NCBI GenBank assembly: GCA_947179155.2
Contig: OX359267.1
Location: forward strand, 56,124,792 to 56,188,791
Direction of reading: 5' to 3'
From: Hedera helix
Taxonomy: Eukaryota; Streptophyta; Magnoliopsida; Apiales; Araliaceae
Length of the DNA: 64,000 bases
Both the position numbers and the translations under genes were made by a program. The notes beneath the pieces were generated by a model. The model was not told the DNA's origin and did no database searches. It saw nothing but the letters and a program-made list of their open reading frames with translations. The stretch's first letter is position 1, and each line of letters opens with the position of its first letter. Positions 40,500-53,300 of this stretch are shown here, piece after piece.

Positions 40500-43237
40500 T
40501 ATAACTCGTGTTATATAGATAGGATTACAAATATATATATTGTTCTAAACACACATAAAATTTCAGTTCGCAAATGAAAAAAAAAACAGAGTAATTAATT
40601 ATTTTATTTTTCGACAGTAAGGCAGATCAAATGCATTGCAAAACATGGACAATATAGGTATGAGCCTTAATTATAGTTGTACTGTGCCTATCCATGTAGT
40701 TGGTCTCTAGTAAAAAGGTTCTTAATTATTACACATATTCTGTGCATATATGCTAATTCATTCACAATATGACAAGAACCTAATCCAAAAGCAAGTCCTT
40801 TCAAGTTTTAAGCTTTAACCGTGTTCATTCTAACGCATTAGGCACACTCAACCCAGTTATTATTGTATTTGTATGGTTGTGACCGATCTTAATATATGAT
40901 GTCATCACATCATATATTAAATAGTACGAAATATTGTTGAATTAAGATAAAATAGTCAAATCTCAAATATATTTTTTGCAAATAAATGACCTTAGTACAA
41001 AATAATTGAGCTCGGTCCATGCCAACACTAAGCATCCCCTAGAAATAGAAATAGCAGATGAAAAATGTGCAACCTTTGTTTTTATAAGAATGGTTAATTT
41101 CGCCTCTTTATATATATATATAGTCAACAAAAAAGCCAGGCTGGAGGCAAACTTGAAGTTCAACACTAATATGCTCACTGGAAGCTCACATTAGGCAGTC
41201 ATCCATGCCTTAATTGTACGTTGGTCCTACGGGGAGGAAGCTAAATTAGGTGATTTTTCATTAATTGGTGAGGCATAAGGTTGGTAATTAACATTCAATT
41301 TCATCATGCATTATTGAAGTGCTTTATATTAGAAATGTCAAAGTTTGACCAATTTGATATCGTGAGGGTAGCTTGGGCAGATCCCCTCCTTAGGTTCCAA
41401 GCTTATATTATAATTTTAAAAAGGGAAAAAAAAAAGAAAAAAAAAAAGAGGAGAATGTTAATATCATATAACCCTATATTCTATTACTCTCAAAATTAGA
41501 GATATGTACGTTTGTAACATGACATTTTTAATTTATTTTTTTTAAAAAGAAGATTTTCTCAAACATATCTATCTCTACATTAGATTTTCTCAGCATTTAC
41601 ATAACTTGATATGGGGATAAGTGATCTGGTATAAGTTTTGAAAACATTTTAATGAGGTGAGTGAACATTTTATTTTTGTGCGTGTAAAAAAAGGAAGGTA
41701 ACTAAAAAAGATGGAAAAGTAAATCATTATACAAGAACTTAGTGAAGTGTCCATTATACTTATAATTGAGTTTTGGAGAAGTAAGAAACTGGCTAGTCCT
41801 AGTAATATGGTTAATGATGAGTAAAAAAACAGGAGAAGACGTACGACAGATTCATTGCTTGAACTTGCAAAAGATAATATTAGTATTATAGATAAATAGC
41901 TACTAGTAGTACTGTCTAGTCGGAATGATTATGTTCACGGGCGTGCTAATAATGCATGCATGGGTGAAATGAACAATATATATAATCCATATATATACCA
42001 AAATTTCTTTAATTACTTTCCGGTCTCTTTAAACGATCGGTGATTAATGGAGTATTTCAAAACCTCCGGCCGGTACCTCTTTTTCCTCTCTTCTTTTCAT
42101 ATACTCTCAATTCATCATATCCCGCCTCGGCCTTCCTACGGTCCTACCTACCTAGCTTTTGAATTGCATAGATGGAATTCCACATATAATTAATACTATC
42201 ATGGCTAATCTGGAGCTAGGATGAGTGTTCACATTTAATTAGTTAGTTAATTGAAAGCCAAATCGCAACAAAAGTATAGTGTTAACTATCACTTTGTTTT
42301 ATGGTCAAGGGAAAAGCCTCCATCAACATCAGAGGTCGGGCGTTTATAACAAGGCAACTTGTAGTGCCAGAGATTTTTGGGTATCTATAAAACATTACTA
42401 TTAAAACTAGTTAGAGTCTTGATCAAATCTAAAAAAAATTAGGTTTCAAATGTATGTGTATAACTTACTGTTTAATACTACGTACTTCATATTCCTACTA
42501 TTTAATTAATTTATAATATGTTATAAATATAAATATTAAATAACTAACATAATGTTGACGTGTATTTAGGACAAAAAAACACAAAACATTTAAATATTCA
42601 AATTTGTTTAGAACCCTAACATCACAATAATAGTCTTTAATTATTGGACAATATTACATATAGGAGTCTAATTTTTATTTATTTTTATCTCAAATATGTC
42701 TTAAATAATATGATATTAAATAAGACAAAAGATATTTTCTAACATAATTAATCATAAGAGACTTATTTAATTAAAATAATAATATCATGTCATTTAAGAT
42801 ACTATTTGACACAAAAAAATTCAATATCATAACATTACCCTTAATTACGGGGGTTTTGAATTAATGTCGATAGAGCTTTGTCAAAGATGTTGTGGTAAGA
42901 GCCGAGTAGAAAAAAGCTTCTAACCAATGGGTTAGGCCACTTAACAGATGACAACGCCATGAAAAGAAGATCAACGCCATGTGCTTCTTATCCTTTTTGT
43001 CCCTTCACTACCAAACTTATTTCTACCGCCCCTAAACATCTTTTTTACTTTAACACCCCACCCCAATTTTTTTTTTTTCATACCTATTATTAACCCCCAA
43101 AAAATAAAAAAAATATCCCACCAAAATCACTTTGGGGCCTGCATTAATTCATAAAGTTGGGAAGCTCCGGTTACTATTTGTTTGCATCGTTGAAGAGCGG
43201 CCATTATTTAATTAATGTTCAAAAGTGCACCAATTGG

Positions 43238-43277
<40 letters not shown>

Positions 43278-44108
43278 CTCGATCACATGAGGACCATGAC
43301 CATGACCATGACCAAGAAAGTTTATGTTATGACTTGTATAATAAGTAGACGAACTAGAGCTGCTTGTCGGCATTGATAATATCGTATCAGATTCCTTTTT
43401 CCTTTTTATATAATCCAAATTATAATTCATATAGAAACATAGAGCCCAATGATAACAATTCAGTTATAGACTTGATTACAGTTGTAAAATAACTGAATTT
43501 TTGTAATCACTTCCCATTCTTTTCAATTCTTGCCACTTCTTGATCATTCGGATATGCTTCATTTGAAACCTTTACGTACATTTGTCTTGGCTTGAATTAA
43601 CTGTTTCCTTTGTCAGTGATTAATATCATGAGTTTGCTTTGCTTTTTTAATTAGCAGAGGGAGAGATTTCATTCATTCATATATAAGTAAAGCAATAAAG
43701 TTATACGATAACATAATATATAATCCTCTAGAATATATATATATATATATATATATCATCAACACTTCTATACTTGCTTTCTCTGAACTATTAAGAGTCA
43801 GACAAAACTCCCAATGCATGTCAGAGTAACAGTCCGAGGTTGTACATGACAGTAAAAGTCAAAAAACAAAAAACAAAACAAAAACCCTAACAAACAAATA
43901 AGCAAACAAATTTGGAGGCAAGAAAGTAGTAAATCCCAAGCAGCAGCAGAACGTACTACTTTTCCTCGCTCGAATTTTCTATCTAGCTAGCTAACTCCAA
44001 ACTAAAGTTGAATAATATAAATAACTAGCTAGCTAGCTAGCTAGGCTTATTTATATATAAAAGTCTTGGTCTTGTTAATAGCATATAGTGAAGTACTTAA
44101 TGGGTCGA
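40500..44108. other. Gene-free intergenic DNA with microsatellites
   Basis: AT-rich with no recognised gene. Simple repeats include (TA)n at about 43240-43274, four ATGACC-type units at 43291-43314, (TA)n at 43734-43756 and (CTAG)n at 44022-44044. The region nearest 44108 is probably the 3' UTR of the pectate lyase. Confidence 0.6.
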
Positions 44109-45981
44109 TTAGCAGCGAGAACCTTTCCCGCAGTTAAGTACACCCGACCCACTTGTAAGCGAACCAACAAGCGAAGAGGGTTTGGCTCCCAGGCTTGAAG
44201 CCCTAGCATAACTTGAGGAAGCACCCGCACCTGATGCCGTAAAATATGCACCATTCAACATCAAATCCCCTTCCGACCTCCAATTCCAGTTCTTCCATTC
44301 ACTCTGTGGTGCATCCTCGTGTTTTGTCACCTGCTCAAAACATTTTAATCAACAATTAATTACTTTTTTCTTTTCAAAAATAGAGATATATATATTTTTA
44401 ATACTTTTCAAAACTAAAAATTCATTTTTATTTTTAGATTATATATGGACAGAGTTTTTAAGAGATCATTACTTATATTCTAGTTAAAAATATGTTTGTT
44501 AAAGTATTTTTTTTTAAAGTGAAAAGACTCATTATTATACTATATAGATAGTGAAAAGGAAGTATTCCGATATTCATGATAAGAATATATGCTTTATCTG
44601 TCCTACTCATGGTGCATACTTTATTGGAAATTTGGCCATCAATATTCTATATTCACTCACCTCTTTCCTAAATCTTGTATCTGGTGCAAGAAATCTGTTG
44701 CCTTGGCTGTTAATTGTCGGTGAAGCACTCCCTCCAATGGCATACATTTCCCAATGGGTATAGTCATTGTTCACCACGTGGAAGTATCCATGTCTACATC
44801 TGCAGTACAATTGAATATATTCATCATACTTTATTCATTAATTAGCTAGGAAAAGGAGGAAAAAAAATTAATGAAGAGGGAGGAATTTTAAATTTCTCTA
44901 TTTTTTTAAATACCTTGGTATTCTTTGAACAAGACCTTCTCCAAAGTGATTGAAGGCAACAGTGACCTGCATGTTCTTGTCTTGACCATAGGAATCACTG
45001 TGCCCCAGCAGCATCACCTTATCATGGTGGGTCATGTAATTGTTCGATATCGTGATAGCCGTGGACCCCATTATAGCATCGATCAACCCATCTTGGCAGT
45101 TGGACAACGAGCAATGATCCACCCACACGTGGCTCCCACCAAATATGGACACCCCATCACCGTCGGATGTGGTCCTCCACCCAAAGTGCCGTGGGGAGCT
45201 TCGCACCATAGCATTCCCCCCTTGCTTACAGTCATGAATATTTATTCCGTGAATAATAATATTTGTCACATACTGTATAGTAATGCACGGGCCACCCGCA
45301 ATGTGCACACTAGCTCCCCTCCCATCAATAGTTTTGAACGAATTCATTATGAGCTCTTCCTTTAACTTGATCACCATGTCACGTTGAAAAATGATCCATA
45401 ACGGCTCGTCTTGAATCACCGCGTGCCGGAGAGTTCCCGGCATTGGGGTCACCGGATTGTCGTCGCCGGAGTCGGTGACTACGTAAATTTTACCGTCTCT
45501 TCCGCCAATGGCATTCTTGCCAAATCCAATGGCACAATCGGCTAGCCGCTGTCGGTTCTTTTCCCAATTAGGGTCGCACCGCCAGCAGTCGTCGATTGGG
45601 TTGCCGCTTCCACAAGAGAAATAGCCCAAGTTCCTTCTTGATTCATTAATGTTCCTGCATTAGGAATTAAATTAAAAAATGACATACATTGTTAGCCCAC
45701 AGTGTAAAGAATAGTTCTACATGCACTAATAAATTCTATACTAGATAAAAAACAAAAGTAAGTGATCAAGTCCTACCCTTTTGTATTGTTTACTCTCTAT
45801 TAATGCACAACCGTAGTATACAAATAATAGTAAATGTATAAAAAAAATAATGTGGCAGTTTTGGTACGTACCTATGTACTTCGTGGACAACTTGATCCGG
45901 GTCCTGTACTTGGGAGGAGGAAACGAGGAAGAGAGAGAAAAGAAAGAGGAGAGAGAGTGATGAAAGAGGAGTAATTGCCAT
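44109..45981 (-). CDS. Pectate lyase (polysaccharide lyase family 1), 403 aa
   Basis: Cleaves de-esterified pectin in the cell wall by beta-elimination, acting outside the cell. Minus-strand exons: 45981-45872, 45654-44914, 44799-44661 and 44330-44109, GT-AG and in phase. A signal peptide (SLSLLFLFSLFLVSSS) ends near residue 22. The plant N-terminal segment NPIDDCWRCDPNWEKNRQRL precedes the right-handed beta-helix. Conserved blocks: WVDHCSLSN from 214, QDGLIDAIMGSTAITISNNY with acidic Ca2+-site residues Asp225 and Asp229, HHDKVMLLGHSDSY from 246 and RIPRCRHGYFHVVNNDY with the catalytic arginine at Arg281 (RxPxxR motif, Arg286). Length is normal and no disruption was seen. The C-terminus NCGKGSRC is typical of plant members. 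An Athila-like LTR begins about 680 bp upstream of the start codon. Confidence 0.95.
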
Positions 45982-46085
45982 TAATTAATTCCTCTTTCTT
46001 TCTTTTGTTTTTGGAAGAAGGAGCTAGCATAGAAAGAAAGAAAGAGCTAGGGAGAATGTGAAGGTGTGGGGGAGAAGAGGAGGGG

Positions 46086-46093
46086 TATATAAA
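46086..46093 (-). promoter_or_regulatory. TATA box of the pectate lyase gene
   Basis: TTTATATA on the minus strand lies about 105 bp upstream of the ATG; a CT-rich leader on the minus strand follows (46010-46050). Confidence 0.65.
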
Positions 46094-46625
46094 GGGGAAA
46101 TTGTGGGGGGAATAGTGTGATTAAACTGAACATGTGGGGTCCACTTCTGCGACTTGATTACTGGTTTTACGGAGGCTGATTCCAATAATTATGATTGGTA
46201 GTTTTAGCCGTAAAGCAAGCAAGCGCGCTCTCCCTCCCTCTTTATCTATGTTTAACCTAACCCGAAAGGCCCAAACCATAAGCAATTATCACACGCACTA
46301 CAATTCTACCGTATATAGACAAAAAAATTTAACCTATTCGAATTCAATTCTCTCAACTTGGTTTTTTTCATGTACATGCTAGAAATCTTAATTCTTTTCT
46401 TTTTCTTTTGGACACACAAGCTAGAGCTCACCATATATATATAATTGGTTTCATTTCTAAGTTTCGACTTAAGGAGGAAGTTATTATTAATTAATTTCCC
46501 TTACTGAATTCAGATTATAGCTGACGTACGTCATTCTTAGAGGATAATTAATTAGGTTACTGCTCGATCATGGCCACTCTTGATAAAAATATGTTCTAGT
46601 ATCAATTAATGGAAGGAGGACGACG

Positions 46626-46626
<1 letters not shown>

Positions 46627-46658
<32 letters not shown>
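46627..46658. repeat. (TA)n microsatellite at the insertion site of the outer retrotransposon
   Basis: About 16 TA units end exactly where the TGACAAGTCG start of the LTR begins. Confidence 0.9.
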
Positions 46659-46661
<3 letters not shown>

Positions 46662-48207
46662 CAAGTCGATTTTATATTTATTTATTGTATATTTTTAGGT
46701 TTAATTATTTGTGAGTTTTTAAGTATTTTTAATATTTTAGGTAATTTATTTAATTTCATGCATTATTATTATTTTTATTCAATTTATATTTATTTTTGTA
46801 GGAAAATTAAATGCTAATGGCAAAACTGTAAATAAAGTGATAATGAGCGGCCGCGCAATGCGCTCAAAGAAAATGGCTACAACATGGTGCGACGCCATTT
46901 TACATTTTGGAAGGGTCAGGCATGGGCCGCGCAATGCGCGAAGGTGAGAGGAATCAACAACATCCACGAGCGGCTGCGTTTTGGCCTCATGCAAGGAATA
47001 AAAAATTTTGCACCATGCGCGCGGGCAATAAAGAAAAAGAAACACGCGCAATGCGCGGGCGCCTGTAGCTTTATTTTTCGTCTAATAACATACAGGCGCG
47101 TGCTTGGGCGATTTCCTTATTTACATGAGTATATCCCAACTGAATCCCTTTTTCTTTGAACAGATTATAGCAACAGATTGTTCTTCCTTTTTCGTGTGGG
47201 TTCCAGCGTACAATAGCAATAAATTAAATAAATCTAATTATAATTTGGAATTGGAAAATAAATAAAAATTTCATATTTATTTTATTTTGTATTTTAAATC
47301 CTATTAGGGTTTAACAGGTGTAATTCCTATTAGGATTAGGAGGATTATGTAGACTATAAATAGAGGGTTTGTGATACAATTGAGAACACACAACTTTTAC
47401 TAGAAAAATTCTCTCTATTATTCTTTTGTGCTTTTTATAGCTATGTGTGACTAAACTATTTTTCTTGGTTTAAGTGATTGAAGCCATCAGATTAATACAC
47501 TGTGAGATCTAATTTATTTTAATTGTTCAATTTATATTATGAGTATTGAATATTCTTCTGTATTTAATTTTATGATTAATTTGTTTAATTGCTAGGATGC
47601 ATACTAGTTTATTATTCGCATTAATCTACTGCTATTTGTGAAGCAACTAAGTTTAATAATTATTTTGCAGATCAAAAGATTATTATATCTTAAGAAGAAT
47701 ATTCATCTAAATTAAATGCAAACAAGTGTCTTGTATTGTTTAGTTCAACGACCTCTCTAATTCTTACAGTTGCTATTAAATTAAATTTTTAGCAAGTGCC
47801 CGAGGTTGTTTAGTAGTAAAAGTATTTAGACCAAGTGACTCTACTTATCTAAAATTAAGAAGAGAGGAGAAAAATTATTCTACCTGCGAGTAGTTATTTC
47901 TACGATGAATGTTCAAAATATTAATTGATTTATTCTTACATCAATGATCAGTTGTAAATTATTGATGATGGATGTTAACTTAAACCAATGTTTTTTCTTC
48001 TCATTTATTTCATTAAATTACTTGCATAATTATTTTAGTTAATTTTATTTAAATTATTTCTTAATTCAACCCCCCCCCCCAATTTTGGTTTACAAAAATA
48101 TAAACTTAAATTAATTATTCTCTGTGGAATCGACTCTTACTTCCACTACTACATTAATATTTTTTCAAAGTAAGATTTTATTTTTGGGTGCCTGCGACGT
48201 CATACCA
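46659..48207 (+). repeat. 5' LTR of the outer Athila-like element
   Basis: Starts TGACAAGTCG and ends at the CA of GACGTCATACCA. It matches 63333-64000 over the first ~680 bp. A TATAAATA box is at 47355-47362. Between 46845 and 47060 it contains an unusual GC-rich patch with several GCGCAATGCGC-type words. Confidence 0.85.
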
Positions 48208-48212
48208 AATTT

Positions 48213-48230
48213 TGGTGCCGTTACCAGGGA
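48213..48230 (+). promoter_or_regulatory. Primer binding site, tRNA-Asp type
   Basis: TGGTGCCGTTACCAGGGA differs at three positions from TGGCGCCGTTGCCGGGGA, the usual site of Athila/Tat elements, and lies five bases after the LTR. Confidence 0.75.
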
Positions 48231-48337
48231 CTGATTTTATTTACTTTTGTGCTTTTGTAAATTTTATTTTTATTTAGTATTTTTATTTTTCTAGTTATCA
48301 TATTTTATTTAAGTTGTGTACGTTAAAGAAGGAAATC

Positions 48338-49590
48338 ATGGCTAGAAATCGAACTTTGAAAGAGTTTGCGACCCCAGATTTGAACCAACAACCTTGAAGC
48401 ATAACTTTTTCTACTTTATATGTTAACACTTCCTTTGAGTTAAAGTCTGGTCTATTACATTTATTGCCTAATTTTTATGGCCTCGTAGGTGAAGATCCTC
48501 ACAAACATTGAAAGAAATTTCATATGGTGTGCACAAGTTTGAAACCTTTTGGAGTGACTGAAGAGCAAATTAATTTAAGAGCTTTTTCATTCTCTTTGAA
48601 AAACTTGGCTAATGATTGGCTCTACTATTTACCCTCCGAAAACATAACTACATGGGAAGAGATGAAGAGATTATTCTTGAAGAAATATTTTTCAGCTTCA
48701 AGCGCAACCATCAGAAAAGACATTTGTGGTGTGAGACAAAATCATGGAGAGTCATTATACGACTATTGGGAACGTTTCAAGAAATTGTGTGCAACCTGTC
48801 CCCACCATCAAATCAGCAAGCAACTCCTTATCCAGTATTTTTATGAAGGACTCAAGTCTACCGATAAGAGCATGATCGATGCCGTTAGTGGAAGAGCGTT
48901 GGTAGATAAAACTCCCGAAACTGCAAGGAACTTTATTGCAAATATGGCGGCTAATTCCTAAAAATTTGGCACTAGACTCGATTTTTCATCCAAGAATGTC
49001 AATGAAGTAGATATTTCTTCTATTGAAAAAAAAAATTAATAGTCTAACCTCTCTTGTCATCAAATGGCTGTAGGTAATACACAACAAGTGAAAGTTTGTG
49101 GAATTTGTGTGTAGGACATCCGACAGATATGTGCCCCATTCTTTAAGAGGAATCCTATGAACAAGTGAATGCAGTAGGTAGTTTTCCTAATCAACCACAA
49201 AGGAGATATGATCCTTACTCGAATACGTACAACTCCGGTTGGAGAGATCATCCTAATTTCAGCTATGGAAATCAACAAGGGAATCCGTCTATAACTTAAA
49301 ATTTCTCAAGCTACCAACAATACAAGCAGTCATATCTCAATACACAACAATAGGGTTAATCGCTTAATTTTAATATGTCTTTAGAGGATTTGGTTAAACA
49401 ACTTACCACTGACACTTTGCAATTTCAACGGGACACGAAGGCAAAAATACAAAATTTGGAAACGCAGATGGAACAAATAACAACTGTAATCAGTCGACTA
49501 AAGGCGCAAGGTTCTGAAAAATTACCCTTTCAAATGGTAATGAATCCAAAAGCAAATGTCAGTGCAATCACTTTGAGAAGCGGTAATTAG
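48338..49590 (+). pseudogene. Decayed gag of the outer Athila-like element
   Basis: The frame opens MARNRTLKEFATPDLNQQ at 48338 and hits stops near 48394 and 48509. The core capsid block 48524-48960 is open (FSFSLKNLANDWLYYLP, ending MAANS), followed by more stops. A zinc-knuckle relic (CGIC, a one-base frameshift, then GHPTDMCP) lies near 49100. 49375-49590 is a further open segment with a coiled-coil look. Not functional. Confidence 0.85.
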
Positions 49591-49699
49591 ATAGAAACTC
49601 CGGAAAAGACAGAGTGTATCAAAAGAGTAAAGCAAAGCAAAAGCAAATAACACAAAAACAGATAACAGTAAAAAGGACAACAGCGTTCTAGGTGACAAT

Positions 49700-50765
49700 G
49701 GTACTCCTAAGCATAAATTTTCACCTCTTTCTAACTATAAACCGGTACCCCATTTTCTTTTTACTTTAACAGAAAAAAGGAAATTTGAGAAAGATTCAGA
49801 TTTATATGAAAGTTTTCATAAATACGAGGTAAATATTTCATTGTTAGATGCTATTAAACAAGTACCTCGTTTTGCTAGATTTTTGAGAGAATTGTGTACA
49901 CACAAGAGAAAGTAAACACTTAAAATATATGAAAAGGTACAAGTAGGAAATAATGTGTCGGCAATATTTCAAAAAAAACTCCCTACTAAATGCCAAGATC
50001 CAGGAATATTTACTATTCCTTGCAAGATAGATGACACTAGATTTGAAAATGTCATGTTAGACTTAGGAGCATCCTTTAATTTCATGCCATATTATATATA
50101 TGCTTCTTTGAAACTTGAACCTTTGAATAGAACTGGTACTGTGATTTAGTTGACTGATAGATCTAATGTTTATCCTAAGGGTATAGTAGATGATGTTCTT
50201 GTGCAAGTAAATAATTTGATTTTTTCTGTTGATTTTTATGTGCTTGATATGGAGAATGGTGATCAAAATACTCCTATTTTGTTAGAAAGACCTTTCTTAA
50301 AGACATCCAAGACTAAAATAGATGTTCATAGTGGTACACTGACAATGAAATTTGATGAAGAAATTATTAAATTTAATATTTTTGATGTCATGAAATGTCC
50401 TAATCCTGTTCACTTTGTTAATGTGATTGATTCTTTAGCATAAAAAAATTTCTGAAACTGATGGACATGATGCATTGGAAACGACACTTGGTCAGAATCT
50501 TGGGAAAGAGAATGAAGAGTTAGTCTTGAGTACTGATTTGAAGAAAACTGTTGTGGCTTTAAATGATTCTCCAAAGACAGGTAACGATTCATATTTTGAA
50601 TTATCAATTTCTAACAAGAAGTCTTTACTTTCTATTTTGCAGGATTCCATTCCAGATTTGGAGCTTCTCTCTAATCATCTCAAATGCATGTTCATTGAAA
50701 AGGGAATAGAACCTCCATATCAACTGCAAGGGAGTTTGAACATGTCCATGATAAATGGAGTAAAG
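49700..50765 (+). pseudogene. Decayed protease region of the outer Athila-like element
   Basis: 49955-50443 reads as an Athila-type aspartic protease: the active-site equivalent LDLGASFNFMP, then a stop near 50148, then DRSNVYPKGIVDDVLVQVN and LERPFLKTSKTKIDVHSGTL. 50475-50771 is a linker-like frame ending SLNMSMINGVK, where the copia LTR is inserted. Beyond the insert the frame ends within about 15 codons, so no RT follows. Confidence 0.8.
50761..50765. repeat. TSD TAAAG, left copy, of the copia solo LTR
   Basis: Matches TAAAG at 61892-61896 exactly. Confidence 0.9.
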
Positions 50766-51471
50766 TGTTAGAGTTGATGCCCTAGAGGCTAATTATTTGA
50801 TGTAATTGCTTAACATTTTTTGATATTATATTTGATTGCATAAATGGATTATTTTATTATGATTTCATTTACTGCGTTATATAAATGTTAGCATAATAAA
50901 AGTCCTTAGAATAGTGATACGAATTATATAGCTTCAAATATGTGACTTGAACAAGAGATTATATAATTACAATTAGTATCATTGCTCTTAAATGTCCATA
51001 GTCGAGTATCATTGTTAATGGGAAAACAATGATGCATTGAGACAAGTATGTGGATTGACTGATGGCCAAATCTCATTGGTCATAAATATATGAGATATTT
51101 GAGTCAATGCATAGGTACATGTTAGAGAACAATGTACTTGACAGACCCACCATGAGAATTCTACATGGAGCATTATGCAAAGTGTCATAAAAAATTCTCA
51201 TAGTGACAATAATGTAATGATCCTCCAACCTGAAGTCGCTACATTATTACACGAGAATTTGTGTACTTTGATATCATCAAAGGTCACCTTTAATATGGTG
51301 GACAATAAAGGTGATTATTTGGTACATCATGAATCGTGTGAGGAATATGAGTGATCTAGATGAAATTTAATCCTCCTATATATTAGGGGTGATATCCATA
51401 AGCCTCTTGATTGAGTAGGACTATGAAATGCATGACCATGCTCAAATAGTGATTTATTTCATATAGTCTAC

Positions 51472-51476
51472 TCATT
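51472..51476. repeat. TSD TCATT, left copy, of the inner chromovirus-like element
   Basis: Matches TCATT at 61074-61078 exactly. Confidence 0.95.
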
Positions 51477-52269
51477 TGTAAGACCCCGAATTTTATGAAA
51501 TACAAAATTTAATTTTTCTTCATATATATATTTTTTTTTTTTGAAACAGTAAGTGGTTAAATTAACAAAATTGAAAGTTAAGGATGTTATGTGCAAATTT
51601 TATTTTGTCGGACAATATTCGCTTTGTCGGGGAATATTCGTTTGGTCGGGGAATATTCGTGCCGTACGACGGCGCCGAAATAATAAATTATTGGTGGACC
51701 CCACAACGGAATATTTGTCGGATATAGAAAACGACAGAAGTAACCTTTTTAAATAAAAATAGTCAACGGAACTGTTAAAATACCGGTGATAAAAGAATAG
51801 TAGCATACGGTAGTTTATGGTATTTTCTGTAGCACACGGTACTCTACAGTAACACACGGTATTGCATAGTGTCTCACATTATTGGTCTGATAATTGACAC
51901 CGTAACTGTTACGCATCATTTCATCGATAATTGTCACTGCATAATATTTTATATTATCAATTCAATAATTGTTGTTGCACAGTATTTTGCATTATTGATT
52001 TAATAATTGTCATTACACTGTATTTTATATCATTGAGTCAATAATTGTTGTTGCACTGTTTTTAAAATTATTGAACCTAATAATTGTCACAGTAACATAT
52101 GCACAGTAATTCACATTATTGAATCAATAATTGTCATTACACAGTAACGTATGCTTTATTTTACATTATTGTTATCTCTATTATGATGTTATTTAAACAG
52201 TTGTATTTCATTAATTTATTGACTTGATATCTAAGAGCTAACTATACTGTATTTATAACAATTAGTCAT

Positions 52270-52560
52270 AATAATTGAATTGATAAAGTTATTTGTTTAT
52301 AATATAAAGTTAGGTGATTATTAGGTGATATGAAATGAATGGTGTAGATTAAAGTGTGAATTATTGTTGAATAATTGAATTGATTTGTTTATAATATAAA
52401 GTTAGGTGATTATTAGGTGATATGAAATGAATGGTGTAGATTAAAGTGTGAATTATTGTTGAATAATTAAATTGATTTGTTTATAATATAAAGTTAGGTG
52501 ATTATTAGGTGATATGAAATGAATGGTGTAGATTAAAGATAATATAATATATGAAATGGA
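52270..52560. repeat. 92-bp tandem repeat in the 5' LTR (about three copies)
   Basis: GTTTATAATATAAAGTTAGG recurs at 52295, 52387 and 52479, exactly 92 bp apart, with a decayed further copy to about 52600. The 3' LTR carries the same array at about 58876-59140. Confidence 0.95.
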
Positions 52561-52963
52561 TGGTGTAGATTAAAAGATGATCTTTAAATGAATGGTTTAG
52601 ATTAAATGAATGATAAGATTTTTGGCTATAAATAGAAGCCTTAACTTAAGGATTTTTCATAAACTTCCTTACTTGTTCTTTCTTTCTCTCTCTAAATACT
52701 TCTTGTGAAAGTTCTCTCTAAGTGTGCTTAAGTCATCTTGAGTATTTGTGAAGATCTATAAGTATACGTGTACTGTTCAAGTTAATCAACCTCATTTAAA
52801 TCAATATCCAGTCACGTGTTGAGGTAAGGGATACCACCTTTTTCATCTTCCATTATTCAAACATACTATGGTAAGGGATTATCATTATTTGATTCTCGAT
52901 AATAATATTGTTTCTTCCTTACTCATAAGACGTGCCTTTTATTTCCATGTATTAAATTGTGGG

Positions 52964-53300
52964 AATAACCTTACGGAGCGGATTGCCGCCTGTTGGTGAA
53001 TAACCTTTCGTATTCATTCATTATTAATCTCTGAGAATAACCTTACGGAGCGGATTGCCGCCTGTTTGGTGAATAACTCTTTGTACTCAAATTCTATTAA
53101 ATTGTGGGAATAACCTTACGGAGCGGATTGCCGCCTGTTGGTGAATAACCTTTCGTATTCATTCATTATTAATCTCTGAGAATAACCTTACGGAGCGGAT
53201 TGCCGCCTGTTTGGTGAATAACTCTTTGTACTCAAATTCTATTAAATTGTGGGAATAACCTTACGGAGCGGATTGCCGCCTGTTGGTGAATAACCCTTTG
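52964..53300. repeat. 72/73-bp tandem repeat in the 5' LTR (five copies, alternating types)
   Basis: AATAACCTTACGGAGCGGAT begins at 52964, 53036, 53109, 53181 and 53254. Copies alternate between two versions (CCTGTTGGTG, then CCTGTTTGGTG), giving a 145-bp dimer repeated 2.5 times. The same array is in the 3' LTR from 59545. Confidence 0.95.

Noticed and set aside
46845..46860. GCGGCCGC (NotI site) as a sign of vector sequence
   Set aside because: It lies inside the outer LTR and the diverged copy at 63540-63550 aligns through it, so it is genomic.
51553..51857. Paired short frames on both strands in the inner LTR (repeated at 58134-58438)
   Set aside because: They duplicate only because the LTR is duplicated; the products look like random translations of LTR repeats.
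52964..53300. Regularly spaced repeats reminiscent of a CRISPR array
   Set aside because: The units are tandem 72/73-bp repeats without unique spacers, lie in an LTR of a plant retrotransposon and recur in the other LTR.
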